The notes under the pieces: model-generated
The model's input: the letters and a program-made list of their open reading frames with translations, nothing else
Told to the model about the DNA's origin: nothing
Database searches by the model: none
Translations under genes and position numbers: made by a program
Source: Sporolactobacillus sp. THM19-2
Lineage (GTDB): Bacteria; Bacillota; Bacilli; Bacillales; Sporolactobacillaceae
Reading direction: 5' to 3'
Length of the DNA stretch: 64,000 nucleotides
Assembly: GCF_004153195.1 (NCBI RefSeq)
Contig: NZ_SEMC01000006.1
Location: forward strand, 62,001-126,000
Part shown: in pieces, positions 1 to 6,918 of the stretch
Numbering within the stretch: the stretch's first letter is position 1
How the letters are laid out: every line of letters starts with the position of its first letter

Positions 1-2
1 CT

Positions 3-419
3 GCTGTTTTCTTGGGCTTACTGATCCTCGCCGTTTTTCTGGCGTCTTTTCAGGGGACGATGCCGTCGCTTTTACCTTCCCTGTATTTTACGTCGGTGAG
101 GTACGGTGCGTTGTCGATCACCTATAACGTGTCCACATCGCTGTTTGGCGGTACCACCCCGCTGGTTGTGGCTCAGCTCATTCAAGTCACTGGTAATAAG
201 CTGTTCCCTGCTTATTACATGATTCTCTCCTGTCTGATCGGGATCGTGTTTGTCACCTTTTTTGTGAAAGAAACGGCCGGTAAGCCGCTTCGAGGATCGG
301 CGCCTGCGGTTGAAACGAAACAGGAAGCACAGAACGTTCAATCCGCCGACAGACCTTTATGGTGGCATTCAGAGAGAAAAGCGATTGAGCACAGAATGGT
401 CGATCGGGCAGAGTCGTGA
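3..419 (+). CDS. C-terminal part of a ProP-like MFS osmolyte:H+ symporter (partial)
   Basis: The reading frame is open from the first bases of the window, so the gene starts upstream and only about 138 C-terminal residues are visible. They contain the last transmembrane helices of a major facilitator. The stretches 'RYGALSITYNVS', 'PAYYMI' and 'KETAGKPLRGSAPA' closely match what I recall of the end of E. coli ProP and other metabolite:H+ symporters, which import proline, betaine or related solutes. The long C-terminal coiled coil of E. coli ProP is absent; only a short charged tail follows 'ETKQEAQ'. The substrate cannot be read from this fragment. A hairpin follows the stop. Confidence 0.75.
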   Translation, partial: AVFLGLLILAVFLASFQGTMPSLLPSLYFTSVRYGALSITYNVSTSLFGGTTPLVVAQLIQVTGNKLFPAYYMILSCLIGIVFVTFFVKETAGKPLRGSAPAVETKQEAQNVQSADRPLWWHSERKAIEHRMVDRAES

Positions 420-421
420 TG

Positions 422-453
422 AGCAGCCGGCTGATGCACGCATCATCGGCTGC
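422..453 (+). terminator. Hairpin after the ProP-like gene
   Basis: GCAGCCG and CGGCTGC arms with an inner GATG/CATC pairing form a strong stem two bases after the stop codon. There is no T-tract directly behind it, so a classical intrinsic terminator is uncertain. Confidence 0.4.
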
Positions 454-1049
454 ATGGAGAAGCGTCTGGCGCGGCTTTTCAAAATTCAGGCAGGGTAAAA
501 CAAGTCAATCATAGTCAAGTAAAGAGTCGGGATGCTGATGAAATAAAAATCATCGGCATTTTTTTCTTACATACGGATTCATAGTAGAAAAATCCCTGAG
601 AAAATGGTCCGGACAAACGGGTGTGCTTACCTGACTGCCCGGGTATTGAAGGCAACGTCCTTCTCCATTGCTATCCGGACTGCCCGCGCGGGTCGATCGA
701 AAGGTTTTTGGTAATCTGATGCGTAAAGGAATAGAAAATCCTTTGATCAGAGGGGTCCGGATGTTCTCGGAGAGCAATGTTTGAAAAGGGTATTTTTTTA
801 GTGAATCTGTCTTCGATGAACGGAACTTTATAACTTCAGATATGAAAAATGTCTGCCTGAACACAGTTTGGGTCCGCAAATCAGCATTTTACCCTGCCCG
901 GCAAATGTGATAAGGGAAGTCATTAAGCAATGTAACAGTAAGGATAAGCAGCATCCGTTTACTTATCGATAGGTCTGCGTGAAACACAGTTTACCAATTC
1001 TGTTCGTGGGTGGCTTCCTATTGTGTTTTCGACCCGTCATATCTTCGGA
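454..1049. other. Non-coding stretch between convergent genes
   Basis: About 600 bases between the ProP-like gene (+) and the CapA-family gene (-). I see no convincing coding frame: a 109-residue minus-strand frame at 550-879 has no family resemblance or good start. There is no tRNA, IS end or recognisable riboswitch. Confidence 0.5.
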
Positions 1050-2237
1050 TTATCGGGCCCTCCGAACCGGGCTGAGGACATGGCTCATGATTTCCTGATA
1101 TTTGTTTTCGGCGCCGGGAAGTCCGTATGCTCCGGCCTCCTTCAGCGGGACGACTTTAAAGTCATGATTACGGGCAACGTAAGTGGGCAGAAATGACGGT
1201 TCTGACAGGGCAATGGATGAACGTCCATTCCGTGTTCTTTTCGTGACCTGAACGGTTGCTACCCCGCCGATCTGTCTTTTTTCACCGATCTGTCCGGAAA
1301 GAAAATTGCCGAGCGAATAGATAACCAGTGCGCGGTGCCCGTCCTCAGACGTTAGCCACTCCATTGGCTGAAGGACGTGAGGATGCGCTCCGAAGAGAAT
1401 ATCCGCCCCTTCATTGACGGCAAATTGTGCGATCGATTTCTGCTCTCCATTGGGAAGGAGCTGGTATTCCGTGCCCCAGTGGATGCTGACGACAACCAGA
1501 TCCGCTTCTTCCTTTGCCCGGCGGATATCCCGGCTCATCTTATCCCGGTCGATCAGGTTGACCAGATATCCTTTGTTCTCAGGGATCGGAACCCCGTTTG
1601 TTCCATAGGTATAGGACAACCAGGCAATACGGATGCCCCGGATAGTTGTGATTTCGGTTTTTGCCGCGTCCTCTGCATTCAGATAGGTTCCGGCATGTTT
1701 CATGCCGATTCGGTCCATATACGTTAATGCGGCAGTCTGTCCGGCTTCATGCCGGTCAAGGGAATGGTTATTTGCGGTCGAAACGATATCCACGCCGGCA
1801 TCCTTGACAGCCTCACCGATTTCCTGAGGACTGTTGAACATCGGATAGCCGGACAGGCCCAGCTTTTTTCCGCCCCAGAGCGATTCCTGGTTGGCAGTCA
1901 GAATGTCGGGCTGCTGTAAATAAGGTTTTACGGCTTCAAGCATCGGCCTGAAATTGTATCCGCTCACAGTTTGAGCGGACTGATAGACCGGGCTGTGGAT
2001 CAGAATGTCGCCGATGGCCCCGATGGTAAGAGTTCGGGCTGAGGGAGCTGTTCTTTCAGAGCGGATCGGATCCTCGACAGAAGCCGGCTGTTTTTCAGCT
2101 TTCGAGGGCGTCAGCTGCTCGGCGTCGGCTTTTTCCGGATCAGCCAGCTGTGTCAGCTGATCCACCTGTATCGAAGAAAATACGGCGATCAGAAAAAGAG
2201 GCAATAGAAGGAAAGTCAGTATTGTTTTTTTCATCAT
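1050..2237 (-). CDS. CapA-family (PGA_cap) metallophosphatase-like lipid-anchored or secreted protein
   Basis: About 395 residues. The N-terminus is a hydrophobic signal or anchor (MMKKTILTFLLLPLFL) followed by a low-complexity linker rich in Glu, Ala and Ser. From about residue 70 it has the bacterial CapA fold: 'IGAIGDILIHSPVY', 'LTANQESLWGG', 'VSTANNHSLDR', 'VVVSIHWGTEY' and 'ILFGAHPHVLQP', which carry the Asp, Asn and His residues of a calcineurin-like metal site. Family members are linked to poly-gamma-glutamate synthesis or anchoring, but no capBC genes are nearby, so that role is not supported here. The start at 2237 is chosen because GGAG lies 7 bases upstream; an in-frame extension to 2309 lacks a ribosome site. 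Confidence 0.8.
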   Translation of the reverse strand: MMKKTILTFLLLPLFLIAVFSSIQVDQLTQLADPEKADAEQLTPSKAEKQPASVEDPIRSERTAPSARTLTIGAIGDILIHSPVYQSAQTVSGYNFRPMLEAVKPYLQQPDILTANQESLWGGKKLGLSGYPMFNSPQEIGEAVKDAGVDIVSTANNHSLDRHEAGQTAALTYMDRIGMKHAGTYLNAEDAAKTEITTIRGIRIAWLSYTYGTNGVPIPENKGYLVNLIDRDKMSRDIRRAKEEADLVVVSIHWGTEYQLLPNGEQKSIAQFAVNEGADILFGAHPHVLQPMEWLTSEDGHRALVIYSLGNFLSGQIGEKRQIGGVATVQVTKRTRNGRSSIALSEPSFLPTYVARNHDFKVVPLKEAGAYGLPGAENKYQEIMSHVLSPVRRAR

Positions 2238-2390
2238 CCAAAACTCCGTTTCTATGATTCCGGTACATGCAGTTATATTCATAGTAAACGAGTTTGCGAG
2301 ACGCGTCACCCTTTTTCGACCGATCTGTTCTGATCATTTGTCATTTTCCGGAAAAAGATTTGTCGGATTGCACTGAATCCGGAAGTGGCA

Positions 2391-2399
2391 TGCTATACT
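2391..2399 (+). promoter_or_regulatory. Extended -10 promoter for lemA-htpX
   Basis: TGC followed by TATACT (2394-2399) makes an extended -10 element about 45 bases before the lemA start. The -35 region is weak, which is common with the TGn extension. Confidence 0.4.
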
Positions 2400-2442
2400 G
2401 TAGAATATGAAATGATGAACTGAAGAAGGGGTGTACTTTTCC

Positions 2443-2988
2443 ATGGCACTGATCATTGTTATTGCAGTCATTGTCCTTATCCTGCTGTTTGGCATCATCT
2501 CCTACAACAGTCTGATTAAATACCGGAACTGGGTGCAGGAGTCATTCAGTCAGATTGACGTACAGCTGAAGCGGCGCCATGACCTGATCCCGAATCTGGT
2601 CGAGACGGTGAAAGGGTATGCCAGACATGAAAAGGAGACACTGACACAGGTCATTGCGGCCCGTAATAAACTGGTCAGCGGGACCCCTCAGGAACGGATC
2701 GATGCGGATAATCAGCTTGAAGGGGCTTTGCGGTCGATTTTCGCCCTCGCCGAATCCTATCCGGATCTGAAGGCGAACCAGAATTTTCTCAGCCTTCAGG
2801 AAGAGCTGTCGACGACTGAAAATAAAGTAGCTTATTCACGCCAGCTGTACAACAAGACGGTAAAAGACTACAACATTAAGCGAGAGTCGTTTCCGACAAA
2901 TCTGATTGCGGGTCTGTTCGGTTTCAGACGTGAGGAACTCCTGACCATTCCGGAGACTGAACGCGAGGTACCGAAAGTCAGCTTCTAA
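2443..2988 (+). CDS. lemA: LemA family protein
   Basis: About 181 residues. A single N-terminal membrane helix (residues 2-22) is followed by 'YNSLIKYRNWVQESFSQIDV' and 'LKRRHDLIPNLVETVKGYA', the hallmark of LemA proteins, and then by a helical domain with 'LEGALRSIFALAESYPDLKA'. LemA proteins are membrane-anchored helical bundles exposed outside or at the membrane face; their biochemical role is unclear. The ATG at 2443 fits the AAGGGG site better than an upstream in-frame GTG at 2431, which overlaps that site. It lies 18 bases before htpX, the usual lemA-htpX pairing, pointing to a shared role in membrane protein quality control. Confidence 0.92.
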   Translation: MALIIVIAVIVLILLFGIISYNSLIKYRNWVQESFSQIDVQLKRRHDLIPNLVETVKGYARHEKETLTQVIAARNKLVSGTPQERIDADNQLEGALRSIFALAESYPDLKANQNFLSLQEELSTTENKVAYSRQLYNKTVKDYNIKRESFPTNLIAGLFGFRREELLTIPETEREVPKVSF

Positions 2989-3006
2989 TGGGGGACGGGG
3001 ACGAAG

Positions 3007-3894
3007 ATGCTTTATCAGCAGATTGAACAAAACAAACGGAAGACGGTCCTGCTGCTTGCTGTCTTCTGTCTGCTTGTCCTTGGAATCGGATGGGCGGTCG
3101 GTTATTTTACCGGTGGAGATTCCCTTTCAGGAGTTATCATTGCTGCGGTCATTTTGATCTTCTATGTGCCGATGACCTTTGCCAGTGCAAAGGCGCAGGT
3201 TCTGCGGATGGCGGGCGCGCGGGAGATACAGAAAAGCGACAATCCGATGGTCTTTAACGTGGTCGAGGAACTTTCGGTTGCCGCAGGTGTGCCCATGCCG
3301 AAAGTGTATCTTGTCGACGACCCGTCACCGAATGCTTTTGCGACGGGCATGAGTCCGAAAAAAAGCGTCATTGCTTTTACACGGGGACTGCTTGAACGTC
3401 TGAATCGTGAAGAGATAGCAGGCGTTGCGGCGCATGAGTTTTCCCATATTCGCAATTATGATATCAGACTGATGACTCTGTGTATTGCACTGGTCGGTGT
3501 TGTTGTCATGATCGCCGAGATGGGGCAGCGAATGTTCTTCTGGGGCGGTCGTGGTAACAAACGGAATCAGAAGGCGAATCCGCTGCTTTTAATCATTGCC
3601 CTCGTCTTGATTATTGCCGCACCGCTGGCGGCGCAGTTTGTCCAGCTTGCGGTTTCGCGAAACCGGGAGTATCTGGCCGATGCCTCGGCAGTAGAACTGA
3701 CACGTGATCCGGAGGGACTGATCAACGCCCTGATGAAGATCAGCAATGACCCTGAAGGACTGAAACACGCGCAGCAGGCCACTGCCTCTATGTATATCGC
3801 CAGCCCCTTCGGCAGAAAGAAGAAGAAAACTTCCGGCTGGTTTGCCACGCATCCGCCGATTGAAAGCCGGATTGAGCGGCTCCGCGCGATGTAA
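3007..3894 (+). CDS. htpX: HtpX-type M48 membrane zinc metalloprotease
   Basis: 295 residues. Two N-terminal membrane helices (about 15-55) precede the M48 catalytic domain. The zinc motif is visible as 'AAHEFSHIRNYD' (HExxH) and the third ligand lies in 'NREYLADASA'. A further hydrophobic pair sits between them (about 155-215). The end 'FATHPPIESRIERLRAM' is the conserved HtpX tail. HtpX degrades misfolded or damaged membrane proteins together with FtsH. It has a GGGGA ribosome site and follows lemA at 18 bases, so the two are probably one transcript. Confidence 0.95.
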   Translation: MLYQQIEQNKRKTVLLLAVFCLLVLGIGWAVGYFTGGDSLSGVIIAAVILIFYVPMTFASAKAQVLRMAGAREIQKSDNPMVFNVVEELSVAAGVPMPKVYLVDDPSPNAFATGMSPKKSVIAFTRGLLERLNREEIAGVAAHEFSHIRNYDIRLMTLCIALVGVVVMIAEMGQRMFFWGGRGNKRNQKANPLLLIIALVLIIAAPLAAQFVQLAVSRNREYLADASAVELTRDPEGLINALMKISNDPEGLKHAQQATASMYIASPFGRKKKKTSGWFATHPPIESRIERLRAM

Positions 3895-3911
3895 CTGGAA
3901 CAGGATTGATG

Positions 3912-5342
3912 CTACAGGTTCGGAGGCGACAGTTCGTCGTCCCGGACCTTTTTTCCGTTTTCCAGCCGGATCACGCGGGTACAGGCGATACTGATGAATT
4001 CCAGATCATGTGTAATCACGATAATGGTTTTCCCGGAGGAGGCCATCATTCTGAGCCTCCCGGCGATCAGTCGCATGTTTTGTCCGTCAAGCCCGCTGGT
4101 CGGTTCATCGAGAAGCAGAATCTCAGGATTGACAGCTTCTGCAACGGCAAGGGTCAGCCGCTGTTTCTGGCCACCTGAAAGGGTTGATGGATGCTTCTTG
4201 CTGAATGGCAGCAGATGATAAGCGCTGAGGAGCTCTTCTGCCTGTCGGCTATTCGCTGCGTTCAGATTCAGTTCATCAAGGACACTCTCGGAAAACAGCT
4301 GGCTGTCCGGATGCTGCATGACAAAGAAAGCTTTACGCTTTCGGGCTCTTCGCCGTTCGCGATGCCCATCAAACAAAACAGTTCCCGCTTTTTCTTTGAT
4401 CAGCCCGCATATGGCTTTGGCCAGTGTGGTCTTTCCGGCACCGTTCGGCCCGGTCACTGCGATGATGTCGCCGCGGCCGGCCGTCAGGTTTATGTGGCTG
4501 AGGACAGGCGTTTTTTTGAATGAAAAATTGAGATCGCGGATATCAAGGGCCGGGTGACCGCTCTTTTTCTCTTTATGGGGAGTCAGTCTGTATTTTATAT
4601 CCGGGAGGCGAAGAGAGCGCAGGCCGAGCCGGCGGATGTCCGACTGAGAGAAACCGCTTATTTCCGAAACCGACATCTGGCGGATCAGTTGTCCGTCCTC
4701 CATATAAAGAAATCTGTCTGCAAGACTCCGTAAATAATACAGACGGTGTTCTGCGATAAACAGTGTTTTTCCTTCCCGTTTCAGTTCCAGCATCAATTCT
4801 GCAAGGCGATCAATGGACCCGGTATCGAGATTTGCCGAGGGTTCATCGAATACATAAATATCCGGGTCAATCGCCCGGATGGAGGCGATAGCGACCCTTT
4901 GCTGCAAACCGCTGGAGAGTTGAAACAGGCTCTGATCCAGTAAATCATCTATCCCGGTTTTTTCAGCAGCTGCGGCGATGCGCTTGATCATTTCATTCCT
5001 TGGGAGGCCATAATTTTCACAGCCAAATGCCAGTTCATCCCGCACTTTTTCAGCGAAAAACTGACTGCTTGGATCCTGCAGAATCGATCCAGCCCGACGG
5101 CCAATCGCCCAGAAGGGGATGCGTGCCTGAAGTTCTCCATTAAGGCGCAATGTCCCGTAAAGGCGGCCTCCGTAAAAATGTGTCGCCAGGCCATTAATTA
5201 GCCGTGTCATGGTGGTTTTCCCGCATCCGCTTCTTCCGGTGACCACGATGCATTCCCCTTTTCGGACGTTGAGAGAGAGATTTGACAGGGAAGCCGTGTC
5301 ACTATTCGGATAAGTAAACTGCACGTGGTCAAAATAAATCAA
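3912..5342 (-). CDS. ECF transporter double ATP-binding protein (fused EcfA-EcfA')
   Basis: 476 residues holding two complete ABC ATPase domains. Domain 1 (about 1-240) has Walker A 'GRSGCGKTT', signature 'LSSGLQQRVA' and Walker B 'IYVFDEPSA'. Domain 2 (about 260-476) has 'GPNGAGKTT', '[12 protein letters not shown]' and 'ILLLDEPTSGLD'. The fused layout resembles YkoD-type energy-coupling-factor ATPases, which drive uptake of vitamins, metals or cofactor precursors. It is the last gene of a three-gene unit: its start overlaps the end of the T-component gene by four bases (ATGA), so translation is probably coupled. The substrate is set by the S component at 6025-6648. Confidence 0.93.
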   Translation of the reverse strand: MIYFDHVQFTYPNSDTASLSNLSLNVRKGECIVVTGRSGCGKTTMTRLINGLATHFYGGRLYGTLRLNGELQARIPFWAIGRRAGSILQDPSSQFFAEKVRDELAFGCENYGLPRNEMIKRIAAAAEKTGIDDLLDQSLFQLSSGLQQRVAIASIRAIDPDIYVFDEPSANLDTGSIDRLAELMLELKREGKTLFIAEHRLYYLRSLADRFLYMEDGQLIRQMSVSEISGFSQSDIRRLGLRSLRLPDIKYRLTPHKEKKSGHPALDIRDLNFSFKKTPVLSHINLTAGRGDIIAVTGPNGAGKTTLAKAICGLIKEKAGTVLFDGHRERRRARKRKAFFVMQHPDSQLFSESVLDELNLNAANSRQAEELLSAYHLLPFSKKHPSTLSGGQKQRLTLAVAEAVNPEILLLDEPTSGLDGQNMRLIAGRLRMMASSGKTIIVITHDLEFISIACTRVIRLENGKKVRDDELSPPNL

Positions 5343-6028
5343 TTCATCACCAGCTTATCGAGTGTCAGGCAAAGCAGTGTCACTACAAGCCCAAGGAGAG
5401 ACAGAATGACATCTGTCCGTCTCAGGCGGATCACGCGGAGGCATGTGTGTGGCCCCGGGTTCTCAATTCCCCTCAGCTCAGCAGACGCGGCGAGCCTGTC
5501 GGATACGTCTGAACTTCTGATCATCATGGGAATCAGAACATATTCAAATGTACGCAGAGGGTGCGACAGGGACAGAATGTGGCGAAGACGCATCGCAGCA
5601 AAAACGGCCCGAAATTCACTGTGGATCGTCGGAACGAATCGAAGCATGAAGGTGACCGGCAGACTGAGAACATGGGGGAAGTGCATGTTATAGAAAGCCG
5701 CGGACACCTCTCCCGGCGGCATCCGCACCATGGCATAAGCTGCCATGACCACCACCAGAATCCGCAGTGTGGCAAAGGTCATCACATCGGGAAGAAACAG
5801 CGTGAGTCCGCCTTCACCGGTTGCAAAACGGATCAAAGCAAAAATCACACCGGCACAAAACCCGATGATCCCGGCTCTGGCAAACCCCTGAACAACCAGA
5901 TAGATCAGAAGAAAAAACAGGGCAAGAATAATCGGAAGGTCATGTGTCATGGATGCAGACAAAATGAAGGCGAGACCGAAAAGAATCAGTTTCGCCCGAA
6001 AATCAACATGTATGCTGCGGTCGTTCAT
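5339..6028 (-). CDS. ECF transporter transmembrane (T) component
   Basis: 229 residues with several hydrophobic helices spread over residues 10-110 and one near the C-terminus. The cytoplasmic coupling region contains 'AAMRLRH' and 'ASAELRG', fitting the two Ala-rich, Arg-containing motifs by which EcfT subunits dock on the ATPases (family CbiQ/EcfT). It overlaps the S gene upstream and the ATPase gene downstream by four bases each, so the three genes are translationally coupled. It would couple ATP hydrolysis to toppling of the S component in the membrane. Confidence 0.9.
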   Translation of the reverse strand: MNDRSIHVDFRAKLILFGLAFILSASMTHDLPIILALFFLLIYLVVQGFARAGIIGFCAGVIFALIRFATGEGGLTLFLPDVMTFATLRILVVVMAAYAMVRMPPGEVSAAFYNMHFPHVLSLPVTFMLRFVPTIHSEFRAVFAAMRLRHILSLSHPLRTFEYVLIPMMIRSSDVSDRLAASAELRGIENPGPHTCLRVIRLRRTDVILSLLGLVVTLLCLTLDKLVMN

Positions 6029-6648
6029 TGGAGCAATCCGCTTTTCTGAAAATGTTTCTTCAGCATTTTAGCGCCGATCCAGCAGCCGGCAATGGCCCCG
6101 ACTGCAGCAATCAGCAGAATCAGCAGAACCCACGGGGCTGAGAAGTAAAAACGGGTGACCTGGTCGTAATGTTCCCGGCTGACCCCGGATGCCAGATACT
6201 GCTTTGAAAAGAACCAGAGATCAATCATGCCATTTGAAGCACGGAAAAGGGTGCAGATGATCCAGCTGATGGAAATCCGGAATAAATTCGTATAGGCGCC
6301 CCTGCCGGCCATGACGAATTCGCCGAGAAAGCCGGCAATCAAAAGCCAGGGTGCAAGATAAGGCGTCCCGCTGATCAGATAGATGAGGGCGAGAATAAAG
6401 CAGTAAAGGAAGACAGTTCCCCGCTTGTGCACCTTAAGCACCATAAACATATAAATGGGTGCGGTGATAAAAGCGATCAGCGGACTGCTGACAAACAGTG
6501 AAAAGTACAGCACCGGCGAGGCCGCGATCGCAATGACAATCGCGATGACCGTGATCAGGATGCTGAAAATCCCGATCGTTGCCAGATTGCGGACGCTGAG
6601 CCGGTTTGGATGTTCCGGATGGACCTGCTGTATATGCGATGATGCCAA
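6025..6648 (-). CDS. ECF transporter S component, MptD-like family
   Basis: 207 residues with about six membrane helices. By memory the overall pattern matches the MptD/'putative ECF transporter S component' family found beside YkoD-like ATPases; the substrate of that family is not established to my knowledge. The start is a TTG at 6648 with GAGGAG nine bases upstream, and an in-frame stop lies just before it. A sigma-A type promoter sits about 40 bases upstream and leaves no room for a riboswitch, unlike many vitamin ECF operons. It is the first gene of the S-T-ATPase operon. Confidence 0.8.
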   Translation of the reverse strand: MASSHIQQVHPEHPNRLSVRNLATIGIFSILITVIAIVIAIAASPVLYFSLFVSSPLIAFITAPIYMFMVLKVHKRGTVFLYCFILALIYLISGTPYLAPWLLIAGFLGEFVMAGRGAYTNLFRISISWIICTLFRASNGMIDLWFFSKQYLASGVSREHYDQVTRFYFSAPWVLLILLIAAVGAIAGCWIGAKMLKKHFQKSGLLQ

Positions 6649-6687
6649 TTCAATTCACTCCTCTAAACTAGATAACGTTTCCCATCT

Positions 6688-6716
6688 ATGTTAAGGCTCA
6701 TCCTGTAAAGCGTCAA
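6688..6716 (-). promoter_or_regulatory. Sigma-A promoter of the ECF operon
   Basis: Read on the minus strand: TTGACG (6711-6716), 17-base spacer, TAACAT (6688-6693). Predicted transcription starts near 6681, giving a leader of only about 33 bases before the TTG start. Confidence 0.7.
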
Positions 6717-6803
6717 CGACTTTATAGGGATGAATAAAACCTTGAGAAACCAGGTTACCGGCGCCAGCCGATCTATGCTGCGCTGACGCCATAATATATC
6801 AGT

Positions 6804-6828
6804 GAAAAAAAAGAGCCGCAGAAAGAGC
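6804..6828 (-). terminator. Intrinsic terminator after the M16 peptidase gene
   Basis: On the minus strand GCCGC and GCGGC arms form a hairpin followed by a run of T (the A-run at 6803-6811 on the plus strand). It ends transcription of the gene at 6919-9849 and insulates the ECF operon. Confidence 0.75.
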
Positions 6829-6918
6829 GGCATCCCAAAATTTTACTATTTTACCTAATCAAAGGCATGTCTTCATTCCGGTCATTGAATGATTGATGAG
6901 CTGGGACAGAAGAGCATG

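Noticed and set aside
550-879. Minus-strand frame of 109 residues in the first intergenic region
   Set aside because: No recognisable family, low-quality start and odd composition; kept as non-coding.
6694-6800. Thiamine (TPP) or other riboswitch in front of the ECF operon
   Set aside because: The sigma-A promoter lies at 6688-6716 and leaves only about 33 bases of leader; no TPP core motif is present.
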